NCBI GenBank assembly: GCA_937973585.1
Contig: CALJKN010000130.1
Coordinates: 1 to 49,535 of the forward strand
Length of the DNA: 49,535 nt
Reading direction: 5' to 3'
Source: an uncultured Helicobacteraceae bacterium
Lineage (GTDB): Bacteria; Campylobacterota; Campylobacteria; Campylobacterales; UBA6016
The position numbers and the translations under genes are program-made. Under the pieces are notes generated by a model. It was not told the origin of the DNA, did not search any database, and saw only the letters and a list, made by a program, of their open reading frames with translations. This document shows, in pieces, positions 39,562 to 48,702 of this stretch (its first letter is position 1; every line of letters begins with the position of its first letter).

Positions 39562-41208
39562 TTGGAAACTATACACAATGCCGTTTGCGATCCGAAATAT
39601 TCAAAAAAAGTGGCCTATTTTTCGATGGAGTTTGCAATCCATCAGGCTTTAAAAATTTATTCCGGCGGTCTTGGATTTTTGGCCGGTTCACATATGCGCA
39701 GTGCTCATGATTTGAGGCAAAACGTCATAGGGGTAGGGATTTTATGGAGTTACGGTTACTACGACCAATCCAGAAACGAAGACAATACAATGAGTGTAGC
39801 CTATAGGCGAAAATCGTACTCTTTTTTAGAAGAGACTGGGATTATCGTCAAAGTAAGAATTAGCGGAGCCGATGTATTTGTAAAGGCATATTTGCTAAAA
39901 CCGGAGATATTCGGCACTGTGCCGATTTACCTATTAACAACCGACATACCGGAAAACGACTATCTATCCAGAACCATAACCCACAAGCTTTACGAGGCTC
40001 ACGAAGAGACCAGAATTTCTCAAGAGATAGTACTGGGTATAGGCGGTGCAAAAGTGCTTGAAGAGGCGAATATAGAGCCAGAAATATATCACCTAAACGA
40101 GGGGCATGCGATTCCTGTGGCATTTCACCTATATTCAAAACTAGGTTCTACCGAAGAGGTCAGAAAAAGGATGGTCTTCACTACCCATACGCCGGAGACA
40201 GCAGGTAACGAGGAGCACGATTTTAGTCTACTGCATAGGATGGGATTTTTCAATGGCTTATCGCATGAGAGCGTAAAAGAAATCACTCAGATAGACGGTA
40301 ATAGATTTTCGCTAACGGTTGGAGCTCTTAGATTATCGAAGATCGCAAACGGCGTATCAAAACTACACGGTGACGTTGCAAATAAAATGTGGGAGAGTTA
40401 TCCGAACATCTGTCCGATAATATCTATTACAAACGCCCAAAACAAAAAATTTTGGGTAGACAAACCGCTCCAAAACGCCCTTGATGAGTACGATGATTAC
40501 GGCCTTTTGGCTAGAAAAAAACACCTCAAAAGAAAGCTTTTTGATATAGTTGCCGACCAGACAGGAAAAATGTTTGATCCGGAAGTGCTCACTATCGTAT
40601 GGTCAAGAAGGTTTGCAGAGTACAAAAGAGCGGGTCTTATCAAGCGAAACTGGGAGAAGTTTTATGAGCTTGTAACCAGAAAAGACAAACCTATTCAGGT
40701 TATCTGGGCAGGTAAACCGCATCCGGCAGACGTAAATGCGATAAAACTATTCAATGAGCTCGTATATTCGACCGAAAAACTTAAAAGATGTGCCGTTTTG
40801 GTAAGATATGAGATAAATCTTTCCGGAATGCTAAAAAAAGGGGCAGATATTTGGCTTAATACCCCTAGAGTAACCAGAGAGGCATCCGGAACAAGCGGTA
40901 TGACGGCAGCGATGAATGGAGCGGTGAATTTTTCTATAAACGACGGATGGCACGTTGAGTTCCAAAAGCACGGCGTAAACAGCTATACAATTTTTCAAGA
41001 CGGTGGTACCGATACCGTTATACAAGATGAAGAGGATAACTTTAACCTTTTAAAAATATTGGAAGATGAGATAATCCCTACATATTACGGTGAGCCTATG
41101 CAGTGGCTAGAGATAGTCAAAAACTCCATGAGCGACATCAGCCCGTACTTTGATACCGGTAGAATGGCAAACGAATACTACGAAAAACTATACAAATACA
41201 ATTGCTAA
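39562..41208 (+). CDS. glgP: short alpha-glucan (glycogen) phosphorylase
   Basis: This 548-residue protein resembles the short GT35 phosphorylases: VAYFSMEFAIHQALKIYSGGLGFLAGSHM (the 'yfs.E.gl...l.iYsGGLG.LaGD' motif), NEGHAIPVAFHL, FTTHTPETAGNEEHDF, VWSRRFAEYKRAGLI and EASGTSGMTAAMNGAVNFSI (PLP-region motif). It releases glucose-1-phosphate from storage glucan. The start is TTG at 39562 after ATGGGGTTAAAG. The gene is shorter than the ~800-residue E. coli enzyme, as in many bacteria. It precedes glycolytic genes that would use its product. Confidence 0.85.
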   Translation: METIHNAVCDPKYSKKVAYFSMEFAIHQALKIYSGGLGFLAGSHMRSAHDLRQNVIGVGILWSYGYYDQSRNEDNTMSVAYRRKSYSFLEETGIIVKVRISGADVFVKAYLLKPEIFGTVPIYLLTTDIPENDYLSRTITHKLYEAHEETRISQEIVLGIGGAKVLEEANIEPEIYHLNEGHAIPVAFHLYSKLGSTEEVRKRMVFTTHTPETAGNEEHDFSLLHRMGFFNGLSHESVKEITQIDGNRFSLTVGALRLSKIANGVSKLHGDVANKMWESYPNICPIISITNAQNKKFWVDKPLQNALDEYDDYGLLARKKHLKRKLFDIVADQTGKMFDPEVLTIVWSRRFAEYKRAGLIKRNWEKFYELVTRKDKPIQVIWAGKPHPADVNAIKLFNELVYSTEKLKRCAVLVRYEINLSGMLKKGADIWLNTPRVTREASGTSGMTAAMNGAVNFSINDGWHVEFQKHGVNSYTIFQDGGTDTVIQDEEDNFNLLKILEDEIIPTYYGEPMQWLEIVKNSMSDISPYFDTGRMANEYYEKLYKYNC

Positions 41209-41274
41209 CGAGTGGTGCTATTTGCGCTGCTTTCGTATATAAAACCAAAACCAAACAATCTACTAAGGCTTAAA

Positions 41275-42708
41275 ATGAGAAAAACAAAAATAGTAGCCAC
41301 GCTTGGGCCGTCGACTGATTCGGAGCAGATGATTGAGAAGCTGATTTTGGCAGGGGTAAACGTATTTAGATTTAACTTCTCTCACTCTACGCACGAGTAT
41401 CACGCCGATAACCTCAGAAAAGTCAGAGAGATATCCGATAGGCTCTCATATCCTATAGCCGTTTTGCAAGATATCTCCGGGCCTAAAATCAGAATTGGAG
41501 ATGTAAAGGGTGTTTTGTCTCTGGAGGCCGGAGATATACTCAGCTTTTACGCAAAAGATGGTTTTGACGACAAATACGGAGTTACGATAAATCACCCGTC
41601 GATTATCCCGTCTCTTAAAGTTGGAGATTTGATTTATCTGGCCGACGGAGCCATTAGATGTGAAGTTACCGCCACCCAAGACGGGATTGCCAGAACAAAA
41701 GTTATTGTAGGTGGAGATTTGACGAGTAAAAAAGGGGTGAATTTCCCAAACGCCTCTTTGCCGATAGCCGCAATCACCGAAAAAGACAAAAAAGATATGG
41801 AGTTTGGTGTTAGGTACGGCGTTGATATGATGGCTGTTTCGTTTGTTAAATCGAGAGAGGATATCGAAGAGGCAAAAAAAATAGTCGCCGATTTTGGCGG
41901 AAACTGTCCGATATTTGCAAAGATAGAGAAAGCGGAGGCGGTTGCAAATTTGGACTCAATCATAGATGCCGCCGACGGAATTATGGTTGCCAGAGGAGAT
42001 TTGGGAGTTGAGCTTGGTCTCTCAAAAGTTCCGATCGCCCAAAAAAGAATCATTAAAGCGGCAAATAAAAAAGGGATTCCGGTGATTACCGCCACACAGA
42101 TGCTAACCTCTATGATCGCATCCCCGTTTCCTACCAGAGCGGAGGTGAGCGATATAGCAAATGCGGTTTTAGACGGCACCGATGCCGTTATGTTGTCAGA
42201 TGAGACCACTGTTGGAAAATATCCGATAGAGGCGATAAAAGCTCTAAACGAGACTATTATCGAGGTTGAAGGTATATATCCGTTTTACAGGAATCTTGAG
42301 AAAATACATATCCCCGAGGATGCCATAGCGGTCGCCGCAAATAGGATGGCGGAAGATATGGAGCCGGATGCTCTAGTTGTGTTTACAAGAAGCGGAGGAA
42401 GCGCAAAAAGTGTTGCTAAATACCGTCCGAAGCCGGATATTTTGGTCTCCGTGCATTGCAAGGAGGCATATAGAAGGCTTGCGATAGTGTGGGGAGTTCG
42501 TCCGGTATTTGTTTTAGAGGAGCACGAGAGTTCCGACAGGATGCTATGCGAATTCACGATAAGAGCTCTTGACGCAGGCGTTATGAAAGAAGATGGGACA
42601 TATATCGTAACCGTCGGTTATCCTACAGGTTTGGAGGGGACTACAAATCTTGTTAGGATTATGAGAGAAGCCGATATCAAGCACGCAAAAAACGTATGCA
42701 ATCTTTAA
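41275..42708 (+). CDS. pyk: pyruvate kinase
   Basis: This 477-residue enzyme converts phosphoenolpyruvate to pyruvate with ATP formation. Visible motifs are TKIVATLGPSTDS, FRFNFSHSTHEYH, LQDISGPKIRIG, IFAKIEKAEAVANLDSII and IMVARGDLGVELGLSKVPIAQKRII, then ITATQMLTSMIASPFPTRAEVSDIANAVLDGTDAVMLSDETTVGKYP. The C-terminal domain is complete. I chose the ATG at 41275 (MRKTKIV). An in-frame extension from 41212 has no homologous content and overlaps the intergenic region. Confidence 0.96.
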   Translation: MRKTKIVATLGPSTDSEQMIEKLILAGVNVFRFNFSHSTHEYHADNLRKVREISDRLSYPIAVLQDISGPKIRIGDVKGVLSLEAGDILSFYAKDGFDDKYGVTINHPSIIPSLKVGDLIYLADGAIRCEVTATQDGIARTKVIVGGDLTSKKGVNFPNASLPIAAITEKDKKDMEFGVRYGVDMMAVSFVKSREDIEEAKKIVADFGGNCPIFAKIEKAEAVANLDSIIDAADGIMVARGDLGVELGLSKVPIAQKRIIKAANKKGIPVITATQMLTSMIASPFPTRAEVSDIANAVLDGTDAVMLSDETTVGKYPIEAIKALNETIIEVEGIYPFYRNLEKIHIPEDAIAVAANRMAEDMEPDALVVFTRSGGSAKSVAKYRPKPDILVSVHCKEAYRRLAIVWGVRPVFVLEEHESSDRMLCEFTIRALDAGVMKEDGTYIVTVGYPTGLEGTTNLVRIMREADIKHAKNVCNL

Positions 42709-42755
42709 AACTTTGAATGATAATATTTAGAAAAATAGAAATGATAGGAGTATAA

Positions 42756-43751
42756 ATGGCTGTAAAAGTAGCAATCAACGGATTTGGAAGAATCGGAATG
42801 ATAGCGGCAAGGATTATTGCCGCAAGAGACGATATGGAGCTTGTTGCCGTCAATGCCACTATGAAACCCGATATGCTCGAATATCTACTCAAATACGACT
42901 CTGTTCACGGTACGTTTGAAGATGTTGAACTAACAGGTGAAAACTCTTTTAGAATCGGAAAAAATAGTGTCAGGATTTTTAGCGACAGAGACCCCGCAAA
43001 TCTGGATTTTGGCGGATGTGGAGCCGATGTAGTGTTGGAGTGCACGGGAGCGATACTAAGTCTTGAAAAAGCCGAGGCTCATCTAAAAGGCGGTGTAAAA
43101 AAAGTTGTTATGTCGGCTCCGGCAAAAGACGATACCCCGACTTACGTATACGGTGTTAACCACACTGAGTACAAAGGCGAAACTATAATCTCCAATGCCT
43201 CTTGCACCACAAATGCCCTAGGCCCGATAACAAAAGTTCTAAACGATGCGGTCGGTATCCAAAAAGGGATTATGACAACCGTGCATAGCTATACAAACGA
43301 CCAAAATATCCTTGACGTAAAACATCCAAAAGACAAAAGAAGGGCTAGAGCCGCTGCAATGAACATAATTCCGACAAGTACGGGGGCGGCAAAAGCTATC
43401 GGTAAGGTGATACCGGAGTTAAACGGTAAGCTAAACGGATTCAGCCTCAGAGTCCCGACTCCGGATGTCTCAATAGTGGATCTCAACTGCCTACTAAAAA
43501 GAACTGTCACGAAAGATGAGATAAACGAGATATTCAAAAATGCGTCGCAAAACGGATACAAAGGATTGATAGAGTATGACGACAAGATGAGAGTATCATC
43601 AGATTTTATCGGCTCTAGCTACAGCTCCATATTTGTTCCGGACTCTACTCAGGTAGTTGACGGCGATATGGTAAAAATAGTTGCTTGGTACGATAACGAA
43701 TGGGGATATAGCTCACGACTTGTAGATATGGCAAAACACGTAGGAGGTTGA
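42756..43751 (+). CDS. gapA: glyceraldehyde-3-phosphate dehydrogenase
   Basis: This 331-residue NAD(P)-dependent enzyme begins with VAINGFGRIGMIAARII. The catalytic Cys150 is in SNASCTTNALGP, and the substrate motifs HSYTNDQNILD and WYDNEWGYSSRL are present. Length is normal. It is 4 bases upstream of pgi and 47 bases after pyk, with AATGATAGGAGTATAA as ribosome site. Confidence 0.96.
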   Translation: MAVKVAINGFGRIGMIAARIIAARDDMELVAVNATMKPDMLEYLLKYDSVHGTFEDVELTGENSFRIGKNSVRIFSDRDPANLDFGGCGADVVLECTGAILSLEKAEAHLKGGVKKVVMSAPAKDDTPTYVYGVNHTEYKGETIISNASCTTNALGPITKVLNDAVGIQKGIMTTVHSYTNDQNILDVKHPKDKRRARAAAMNIIPTSTGAAKAIGKVIPELNGKLNGFSLRVPTPDVSIVDLNCLLKRTVTKDEINEIFKNASQNGYKGLIEYDDKMRVSSDFIGSSYSSIFVPDSTQVVDGDMVKIVAWYDNEWGYSSRLVDMAKHVGG

Positions 43752-43755
43752 TCGC

Positions 43756-45027
43756 ATGCTAAGCTCTAAGCTCTTTTTTGAGGATTCTCTACAACCGGAT
43801 ATTGGGAATAGGGTGGAGATATTAAAGTCTAAAATAAAAGACGAGCAAGGGGCCATAGGGTACTACTCCCTCCCTGACGATTCAAATGAGACGTTAAACA
43901 GGATTTACAAATTTATCCTTAGTAACAATGCAGTCTATAAAGGGAAAATTAACAATCTGGTGATTATGGGTATCGGCGGTTCAAGTCTTGGTACAAAAGC
44001 CGTCGATTGTGCCCTAAAGCATACAAAAAACAGAAACGGTATTAATTTGATTTTCCTTGAAAACTGTGACCCGAACGAGGTGGCTTCGTCACTAAGAGGG
44101 GTTAGCTCCAAAGATACGATTTTTATTATGATCTCAAAATCCGGTTCTACGATCGAGACTACGAGTCTTGCAAAGCTTGTTATCGGAAAGTTTTTTGGAG
44201 ATACCCAAAACCCTAGGCTAAAAAAGAGATTTTTGGTGGTTACCGATGAGGGTTCGCCGCTTGATGAATTCGCAAAAGATGCAGGGGTTGAAAGTTTTTA
44301 TATAGCCCCTAATGTCGGCGGGAGGTTCTCCGTTTTAAGTGCCGTCGGTCTTTTGCCGCTTGCGATTTTGGGATATGACATATCAAAAATCCTAAAAGGT
44401 GCCGCTAAAATCAAAAAAAGTTTTTTTGACGGTGAGATGGACGGTATGGTCAAAAAAGCCGCTTTTTATGTTGAAAACTACCGTAAATACCCGATAAATG
44501 TTCTGTTTTCGTATTCCAGTTCGCTTGAAAAGCTGAATGCTTGGTATGTCCAGCTATGGGGTGAGAGTCTTGGTAAAATAGACAAAAACGGTGAATCCGT
44601 GGGACTTACTCCGGTTGGGCTTGTCGGCTCTATCGACCAGCACTCGTTTTTACAACTTATAGTAGAGGGTCAAAAAGACAAAACCGTAACCTTTGTAAAA
44701 GTAAAAGATTTTAAAAATAACTCCAAAATTCCGGACGTAACAATCAAAAATCTGGAAAAAACGGACTTTGTGAACGGTATTAGATTTTACGAGTTGTTAA
44801 ACGCTCAGTGCGATGCTACATACGAGACTCTTATAGAGCGGGGTGTGGCTGTTGATCTGCTTGAGATCGAGTATCTTTGCGAAGAGAGTATCGGAGCTTT
44901 GATATTTTATTTTGAACTGCTTACCTCTCTTGCAGGTGCCGCTTTTTGTATAAACACCTACGATCAGCCGGGAGTCGAATTCGGCAAAAAAAGATTATAC
45001 GAGAATCTTAACAACATATCTAAATAA
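43756..45027 (+). CDS. pgi: glucose-6-phosphate isomerase
   Basis: This 423-residue enzyme interconverts glucose-6-phosphate and fructose-6-phosphate. MGIGGSSLGTKAVDCAL, ISKSGSTIETTSLAKLV, NVGGRFSVLSAVGLLPLAI and LWGESLGKIDKNG are PGI signatures, with VGSIDQHSFLQLIVEG later. It is of the shorter type (about 400-450 residues) common in Campylobacterota and Firmicutes. It links the glucan phosphorylase product to pfkA downstream. Confidence 0.94.
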   Translation: MLSSKLFFEDSLQPDIGNRVEILKSKIKDEQGAIGYYSLPDDSNETLNRIYKFILSNNAVYKGKINNLVIMGIGGSSLGTKAVDCALKHTKNRNGINLIFLENCDPNEVASSLRGVSSKDTIFIMISKSGSTIETTSLAKLVIGKFFGDTQNPRLKKRFLVVTDEGSPLDEFAKDAGVESFYIAPNVGGRFSVLSAVGLLPLAILGYDISKILKGAAKIKKSFFDGEMDGMVKKAAFYVENYRKYPINVLFSYSSSLEKLNAWYVQLWGESLGKIDKNGESVGLTPVGLVGSIDQHSFLQLIVEGQKDKTVTFVKVKDFKNNSKIPDVTIKNLEKTDFVNGIRFYELLNAQCDATYETLIERGVAVDLLEIEYLCEESIGALIFYFELLTSLAGAAFCINTYDQPGVEFGKKRLYENLNNISK

Positions 45028-45083
45028 AAAAAGCCGCTAAAGCTAGCTCCTATGGAGCAGATTTATCGGTTATGCCGACAAAG

Positions 45084-45141
45084 AGCCGCTAGCGGCGAGA
45101 GCCGTCTGCTGAAGACCTAATCTTGGGCTTCGCTCAAGATT
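45084..45141 (+). promoter_or_regulatory. structured leader RNA element, copy 2
   Basis: The core (45084-45121) matches 30053-30090 at 37/38 positions. GCCG (45085-45088), CGGC (45093-45096) and GCCG (45101-45104) again give exclusive pairings; the loop is GAGA, still GNRA. The 3' hairpin pairs 45119-45128 with 45132-45141 (loop TTC, one G-T pair) using different bases from copy 1. It ends 32 nt before the pfkA ATG. Upstream, a 5-bp hairpin (45046-45058, GCTCC-TAT-GGAGC) adds further structure. Confidence 0.65.
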
Positions 45142-45173
45142 TGAGAATCTATTTAATAAAAAAAGGACTTTCG

Positions 45174-46136
45174 ATGGCAATAGCCGTAATGTGTTCAGGC
45201 GGGGATGCCGCAGGTATGAATCCGGCAATAAAACAGTTTGTCGAATATAGCTACGATTTAAAACTAGAGCCGTACTTGATTTACGACGGTTTAGAGGGGC
45301 TAATAGATAATCAAATCAAAGAGGCAACGCACGAGAGGGTAAGCGGTATTATCCATAGAGGCGGTACCGTAATCCGCTCCTCCAGATCCAAAAGATTTTT
45401 TGATATAGAGTTTAGAAAACAGGCTTTTGAAAATCTAAAAGCAAAAAATATTGATAAGCTTGTGGTGCTTGGCGGCGACGGCTCCTTTAGGGCTATGAGG
45501 CAGTTTTATCACGATTTCGGGATTAACTTTGTCGGTATCCCGACAACAATCGACAACGACATATTCGGAACCGATTATTGCCTAGGGGTTGATACGGCGC
45601 TAAACGTAATCAGGGAATCGATTGACGACATCAGAGATACGGCCGCATCTTTTAGGAGGGCTTTTGTTATCGAGACAATGGGGAGAGATTGTGGTTATCT
45701 AGCTTTGGTATCTGCTCTAACAAGCGGCGCAGAAATGGTTGTTATACCGGAGATGACTAATAATTTTGACGCCCTAAGGGACAGGTTTAAAGCCGAGATA
45801 AAAGAGGGTAGAAGCTATATAATAGCTATAGTGGCAGAGGGTGCAAACAAGGCTCACGAGGTATCGGATTGGTTTGTAAACGAGATAGGGATGGAATCTA
45901 GAGTCAGCACTATAGGGCATATTCAAAGAGGCGGAAGTCCTAGTGTTTACGACAGACTGATGGCGTTTGAATTTGCAAAACTAGCCATAGATAAACTAAT
46001 GTTGAAAGCGGACGATAAAAACGTTATAGTCTACAAAGAGTCGAAATTTGATTTTGTAAGCATAGACTACATAAACTCACAAAAATACCAAATAAAGCCG
46101 GATTTATTAAAGCTTGCGGGTAAAATACTCGGATAG
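45174..46136 (+). CDS. pfkA: 6-phosphofructokinase
   Basis: This 320-residue enzyme phosphorylates fructose-6-phosphate. MAIAVMCSGGDAAGMNPAI is the nucleotide loop. VVLGGDGSFRAMRQF keeps Gly at the position where PPi-dependent enzymes have Asp (GGDGS, not GGDDS). GIPTTIDNDIFGTDY holds the catalytic TIDND, and HIQRGGSPSVYDRL closes the site. Threonine rather than lysine before TIDND also favours ATP dependence. The ATG at 45174 is 7 bases after AAAGGA; an upstream in-frame extension would cover the leader RNA. Many Campylobacterota lack this gene. Confidence 0.93.
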   Translation: MAIAVMCSGGDAAGMNPAIKQFVEYSYDLKLEPYLIYDGLEGLIDNQIKEATHERVSGIIHRGGTVIRSSRSKRFFDIEFRKQAFENLKAKNIDKLVVLGGDGSFRAMRQFYHDFGINFVGIPTTIDNDIFGTDYCLGVDTALNVIRESIDDIRDTAASFRRAFVIETMGRDCGYLALVSALTSGAEMVVIPEMTNNFDALRDRFKAEIKEGRSYIIAIVAEGANKAHEVSDWFVNEIGMESRVSTIGHIQRGGSPSVYDRLMAFEFAKLAIDKLMLKADDKNVIVYKESKFDFVSIDYINSQKYQIKPDLLKLAGKILG

Positions 46137-46142
46137 GAATAT

Positions 46143-47336
46143 ATGAAAAAAAAAGTAATTATTATAGGCGGTGGATATGGTGGAGTGAGGGCTGCAAAGG
46201 CTCTTGCCAAACACAAAGAGTTGGAGATTTTACTCCTTGACTCAAAGCCGTATCACTATCTTCAGACTGACGTGTATGATTTTATTGCCAATAAAACCAC
46301 TATTACCGATATTAGCGTCAGCCTTGTGACTTTATTTTACGACGGCTCCGTAAATTTTTTACAGCGCAAGGTCTCAAAAATTATCCCTTCGGAAAACAAG
46401 ATACTAACATCCATAGGCGAAGAGCTTAGCTATGATTACCTGATAACGGCGAACGGCTCTAGGACTTTTTTCCCCTCTTTTATCGAAGGGTTATCGACGT
46501 ACGCCCACGGTGTAAAAAGTATCAAGCGCTCTTTTGAATTTAAACAAAAATTTGAAGAGGCAATATATAAAAAAGTGGAATCAGAGGGGACATGTGAGTT
46601 AAGCCCCGATTTTAATATCGTAATCGGCGGCGGGGGGCTTTCCGGTGTTGAGATTGCGGCCGCTATGGCGGAATACTCCGAGAGGTTTTTTAAAATCGGA
46701 GGGTATGCGTGCGGCGGTATCTCTATCTATCTGGTTGAGGCCGCACCAACGATTTTGAACGGTCTTGATAAGTTTTTGATAGAAAAAAGCAAAAAAAGAC
46801 TCGAAGAGCTAGGTGTCACAATCATAACAGGGGACAAAATACTAAAAGTCGAAGAGCATACGGTACTACTTGGAAGCGGAAAGGCAATCCCTATGAACTT
46901 TATGATTTGGACCGGCGGTATTGAGGTTCGCCGTATTGAGGGGGATGGTTTTAGCTATAACCAGAGGGGGCAGCTAAAAATCGACGAGTATTGCAGAGCT
47001 ATCGGATTTCAAAACGTATTTGCGATAGGTGATTGTGCCGAGATAGTAAATACAAGCGGCAAAATATTGGCTCCTACCGCTATGGTGGCGGAGTTTAGTG
47101 CCGATATAGCCGGATACAACGTTATGGCCTCCATTGAGGGTAAGGGGCTAAAAAAAATAGAGTTTGATCTCCCCGGTATTTTGGTGGCTCTCGGCGGCTT
47201 TTATACGATTGGGATAATCTATAAAATCAAAATCGGAGGAATCATAGGGTATTTGGCTAAAAAAGCGGTGAGCCACATGTATAAATGGCCTTTGACTTTA
47301 AAATGTAAACAATCTCTACTAAAATCTTGCAAATAA
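46143..47336 (+). CDS. NDH-2-like FAD/NAD(P)-dependent oxidoreductase
   Basis: This 397-residue flavoprotein has two dinucleotide folds: KVIIIGGGYGGVRAAKAL (FAD) and FNIVIGGGGLSGVEIAAAMAE (NAD(P)H). YDYLITANGSR links them, and NVFAIGDCAEIVNTSGKILAPTAMVA is the second FAD motif. It resembles type II NADH:quinone dehydrogenases and sulfide:quinone-related oxidoreductases. The C-terminus (FYTIGIIYKIKIGGIIGYLAKKAV) could bind membrane amphipathically. The SQR catalytic Cys pair is not evident, so NDH-2-like is preferred. It lies 6 bases after pfkA. Confidence 0.82.
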   Translation: MKKKVIIIGGGYGGVRAAKALAKHKELEILLLDSKPYHYLQTDVYDFIANKTTITDISVSLVTLFYDGSVNFLQRKVSKIIPSENKILTSIGEELSYDYLITANGSRTFFPSFIEGLSTYAHGVKSIKRSFEFKQKFEEAIYKKVESEGTCELSPDFNIVIGGGGLSGVEIAAAMAEYSERFFKIGGYACGGISIYLVEAAPTILNGLDKFLIEKSKKRLEELGVTIITGDKILKVEEHTVLLGSGKAIPMNFMIWTGGIEVRRIEGDGFSYNQRGQLKIDEYCRAIGFQNVFAIGDCAEIVNTSGKILAPTAMVAEFSADIAGYNVMASIEGKGLKKIEFDLPGILVALGGFYTIGIIYKIKIGGIIGYLAKKAVSHMYKWPLTLKCKQSLLKSCK

Positions 47337-47364
47337 GCCGCAGGGCTTGAAAGGAAACACTACC

Positions 47365-47580
47365 ATGACCGAATCACAAGTCTATACGATGCTAGGTGAT
47401 TATTCTATTCCGACTCCAAAATTTGTATCTTTCGGGCTTGACGAACTACCTGAAATTAATTTTTTTCCGGTTGTTTTAAAAATCGAGTCTGAAAAAATAG
47501 TACACAAAAGCGATTTCGGTGCAGTAAAACTAAATATCAACTCCGCAGCTGCTTTGGAGGCTGCAAAAAAATCGCCGTAA
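47365..47580 (+). pseudogene. ATP-grasp acyl-CoA synthetase (ADP-forming) fragment
   Basis: This is the N-terminal ~70 residues of an ATP-grasp_5-type beta domain of an acetate/acyl-CoA ligase (ADP-forming): a start TESQVYTMLGDYSIPTPKF, PVVLKIESEKIVHKSDFGAV (the 'vvlKi.s.di.HKtd.GgV.l' motif), then KLNINSAAALEAAKK. The full domain needs ~220 residues. The frame ends at TAA 47578-47580 just after a run of seven A; adding one A would continue as KKIAVKTSALGATIRLYK for a short way, after which the family pattern is lost. The ATG at 47365 follows GAAAGGAAACACTACC. Confidence 0.7.
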
Positions 47581-48702
47581 AAACCTCGGCTTTGGGGGCA
47601 ACAATCAGGCTTTATAAAATAGGGGCGGGGAAAAATCACTTTTTAAGTTCAGAAAAGTCAAAAAGCACAGTTTTTGACCTTGATAGGGAGACGAAGAAGA
47701 GAAAATACGCGAAAGGAACATGCCGAATATACATTGAGAAAGACCAAAATATGCAAGAGGAGAAAAAAGAAAAATATATAAACGGAGAAATTTACGGAGA
47801 AAAAAATCAGATAATAGTTGCAAATAAATCAGCGATGATACGAGATAAAATGCGGAGCAAATAGTGAGATCAACGATACTTAAAAGAGATTATTAACGCG
47901 AAAAAAATTAAAAATCACGGAAGAAATGGCCGAAAAAGTGTTGGACAGAACGGGATGATGGAGGGAAAGGAAGCGGCAAAGAAAAGGTGGCTAAAAACCA
48001 ACCTATTATAAAGCAGAATGTGAAGAAAAAGGATGATAGGGTGGAGTAGATGGACTTTACGACACCAAAATTTTCTCGGTAAAAATCTCTGCTTAATTCC
48101 AGAGAAGCGGGCAGACAGGCAGCGCGAGAAAGCGATTCCTGAAAAAATGTGCGGTAAAAATCTCCGGTATGGGATGCTGCTTTATGAGGAAGCAAGAAAA
48201 AAAACAAATGAAACGTTTTGAAATAGGCGAAAACAGAACAGCTGCAATAGAACTTTTAGCAACAGCGACAATGCTGGGGTTATAGGTATAGCAACAGGTA
48301 CCGAAGTCTACAAGACTGTTGCCGTAAAACTGAGAAGCAAATAAAAAGATGTTTGTAGATAAGAAAAGGAAAAGCAGAGGAAAAAAGAATGAACTATACA
48401 AAGAAGGAGCCACCGAATTAGTCTTTTTAATAAATGATATGTTGGAAATTTTCTGAACCCTGTTCCAAGAAAAAACTCTGATCCCGATTTGCTTTGTCCC
48501 GCATACAAACTCGGCCGCAAAAAGAAAACAGTTCAAAGAATGGCGAATAGAAACTTTCTGGCTTCATAAAACTTTTTACTTTTTTCAAAGACAAATAAAA
48601 CTTTCTTTCTCGCGTAGGAACCTCTTGCTAAATCCTGAAAATAGTGTATTATAACTAAGTGTGGCGCTGGAATTTACAATCTATCAGGATCGGAGTTTCA
48701 GT
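47581..48702. other. 1.1-kb stretch with no supported gene, purine-skewed
   Basis: No frame on either strand gives a recognisable protein. The longest frames (about 90-150 codons) are lysine- or phenylalanine-rich and look compositional. From about 47.6 to 48.45 kb the + strand is strikingly purine-rich (runs such as GAGGAGAAAAAAGAAAAA). Short protein-like scraps occur in different frames (for example ELYKEGATELVFLINDMLEIF near 48.4 kb), as expected from decayed or error-rich coding sequence. The right ~100 bases hold the promoter of the GH3 gene. No RNA gene or CRISPR array is seen. Confidence 0.6.
48625..48652 (+). promoter_or_regulatory. probable promoter of the GH3 gene
   Basis: TTGCTA (48625-48630), 16-base spacer, TATTAT (48647-48652), followed by CGGAG about 7 bases before the ATG at 48703. 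Confidence 0.5.

Noticed and set aside
41212..41275. N-terminal extension of pyruvate kinase
   Set aside because: The 21 extra residues have no family similarity, and the ATG at 41275 begins exactly at the conserved RKTKIVATLGP.
47592..47864. A 90-codon frame after the ATP-grasp break as a real gene
   Set aside because: Lysine/glutamate-rich composition follows from the purine skew. No ribosome site, no family pattern and no coupling to a neighbour.
48093..48536. A 147-codon minus-strand frame rich in Phe, Ser and Leu
   Set aside because: It is the complement of the purine-rich stretch. Its hydrophobic runs come from T-rich sequence, and neither start signals nor a membrane-protein family pattern support it.
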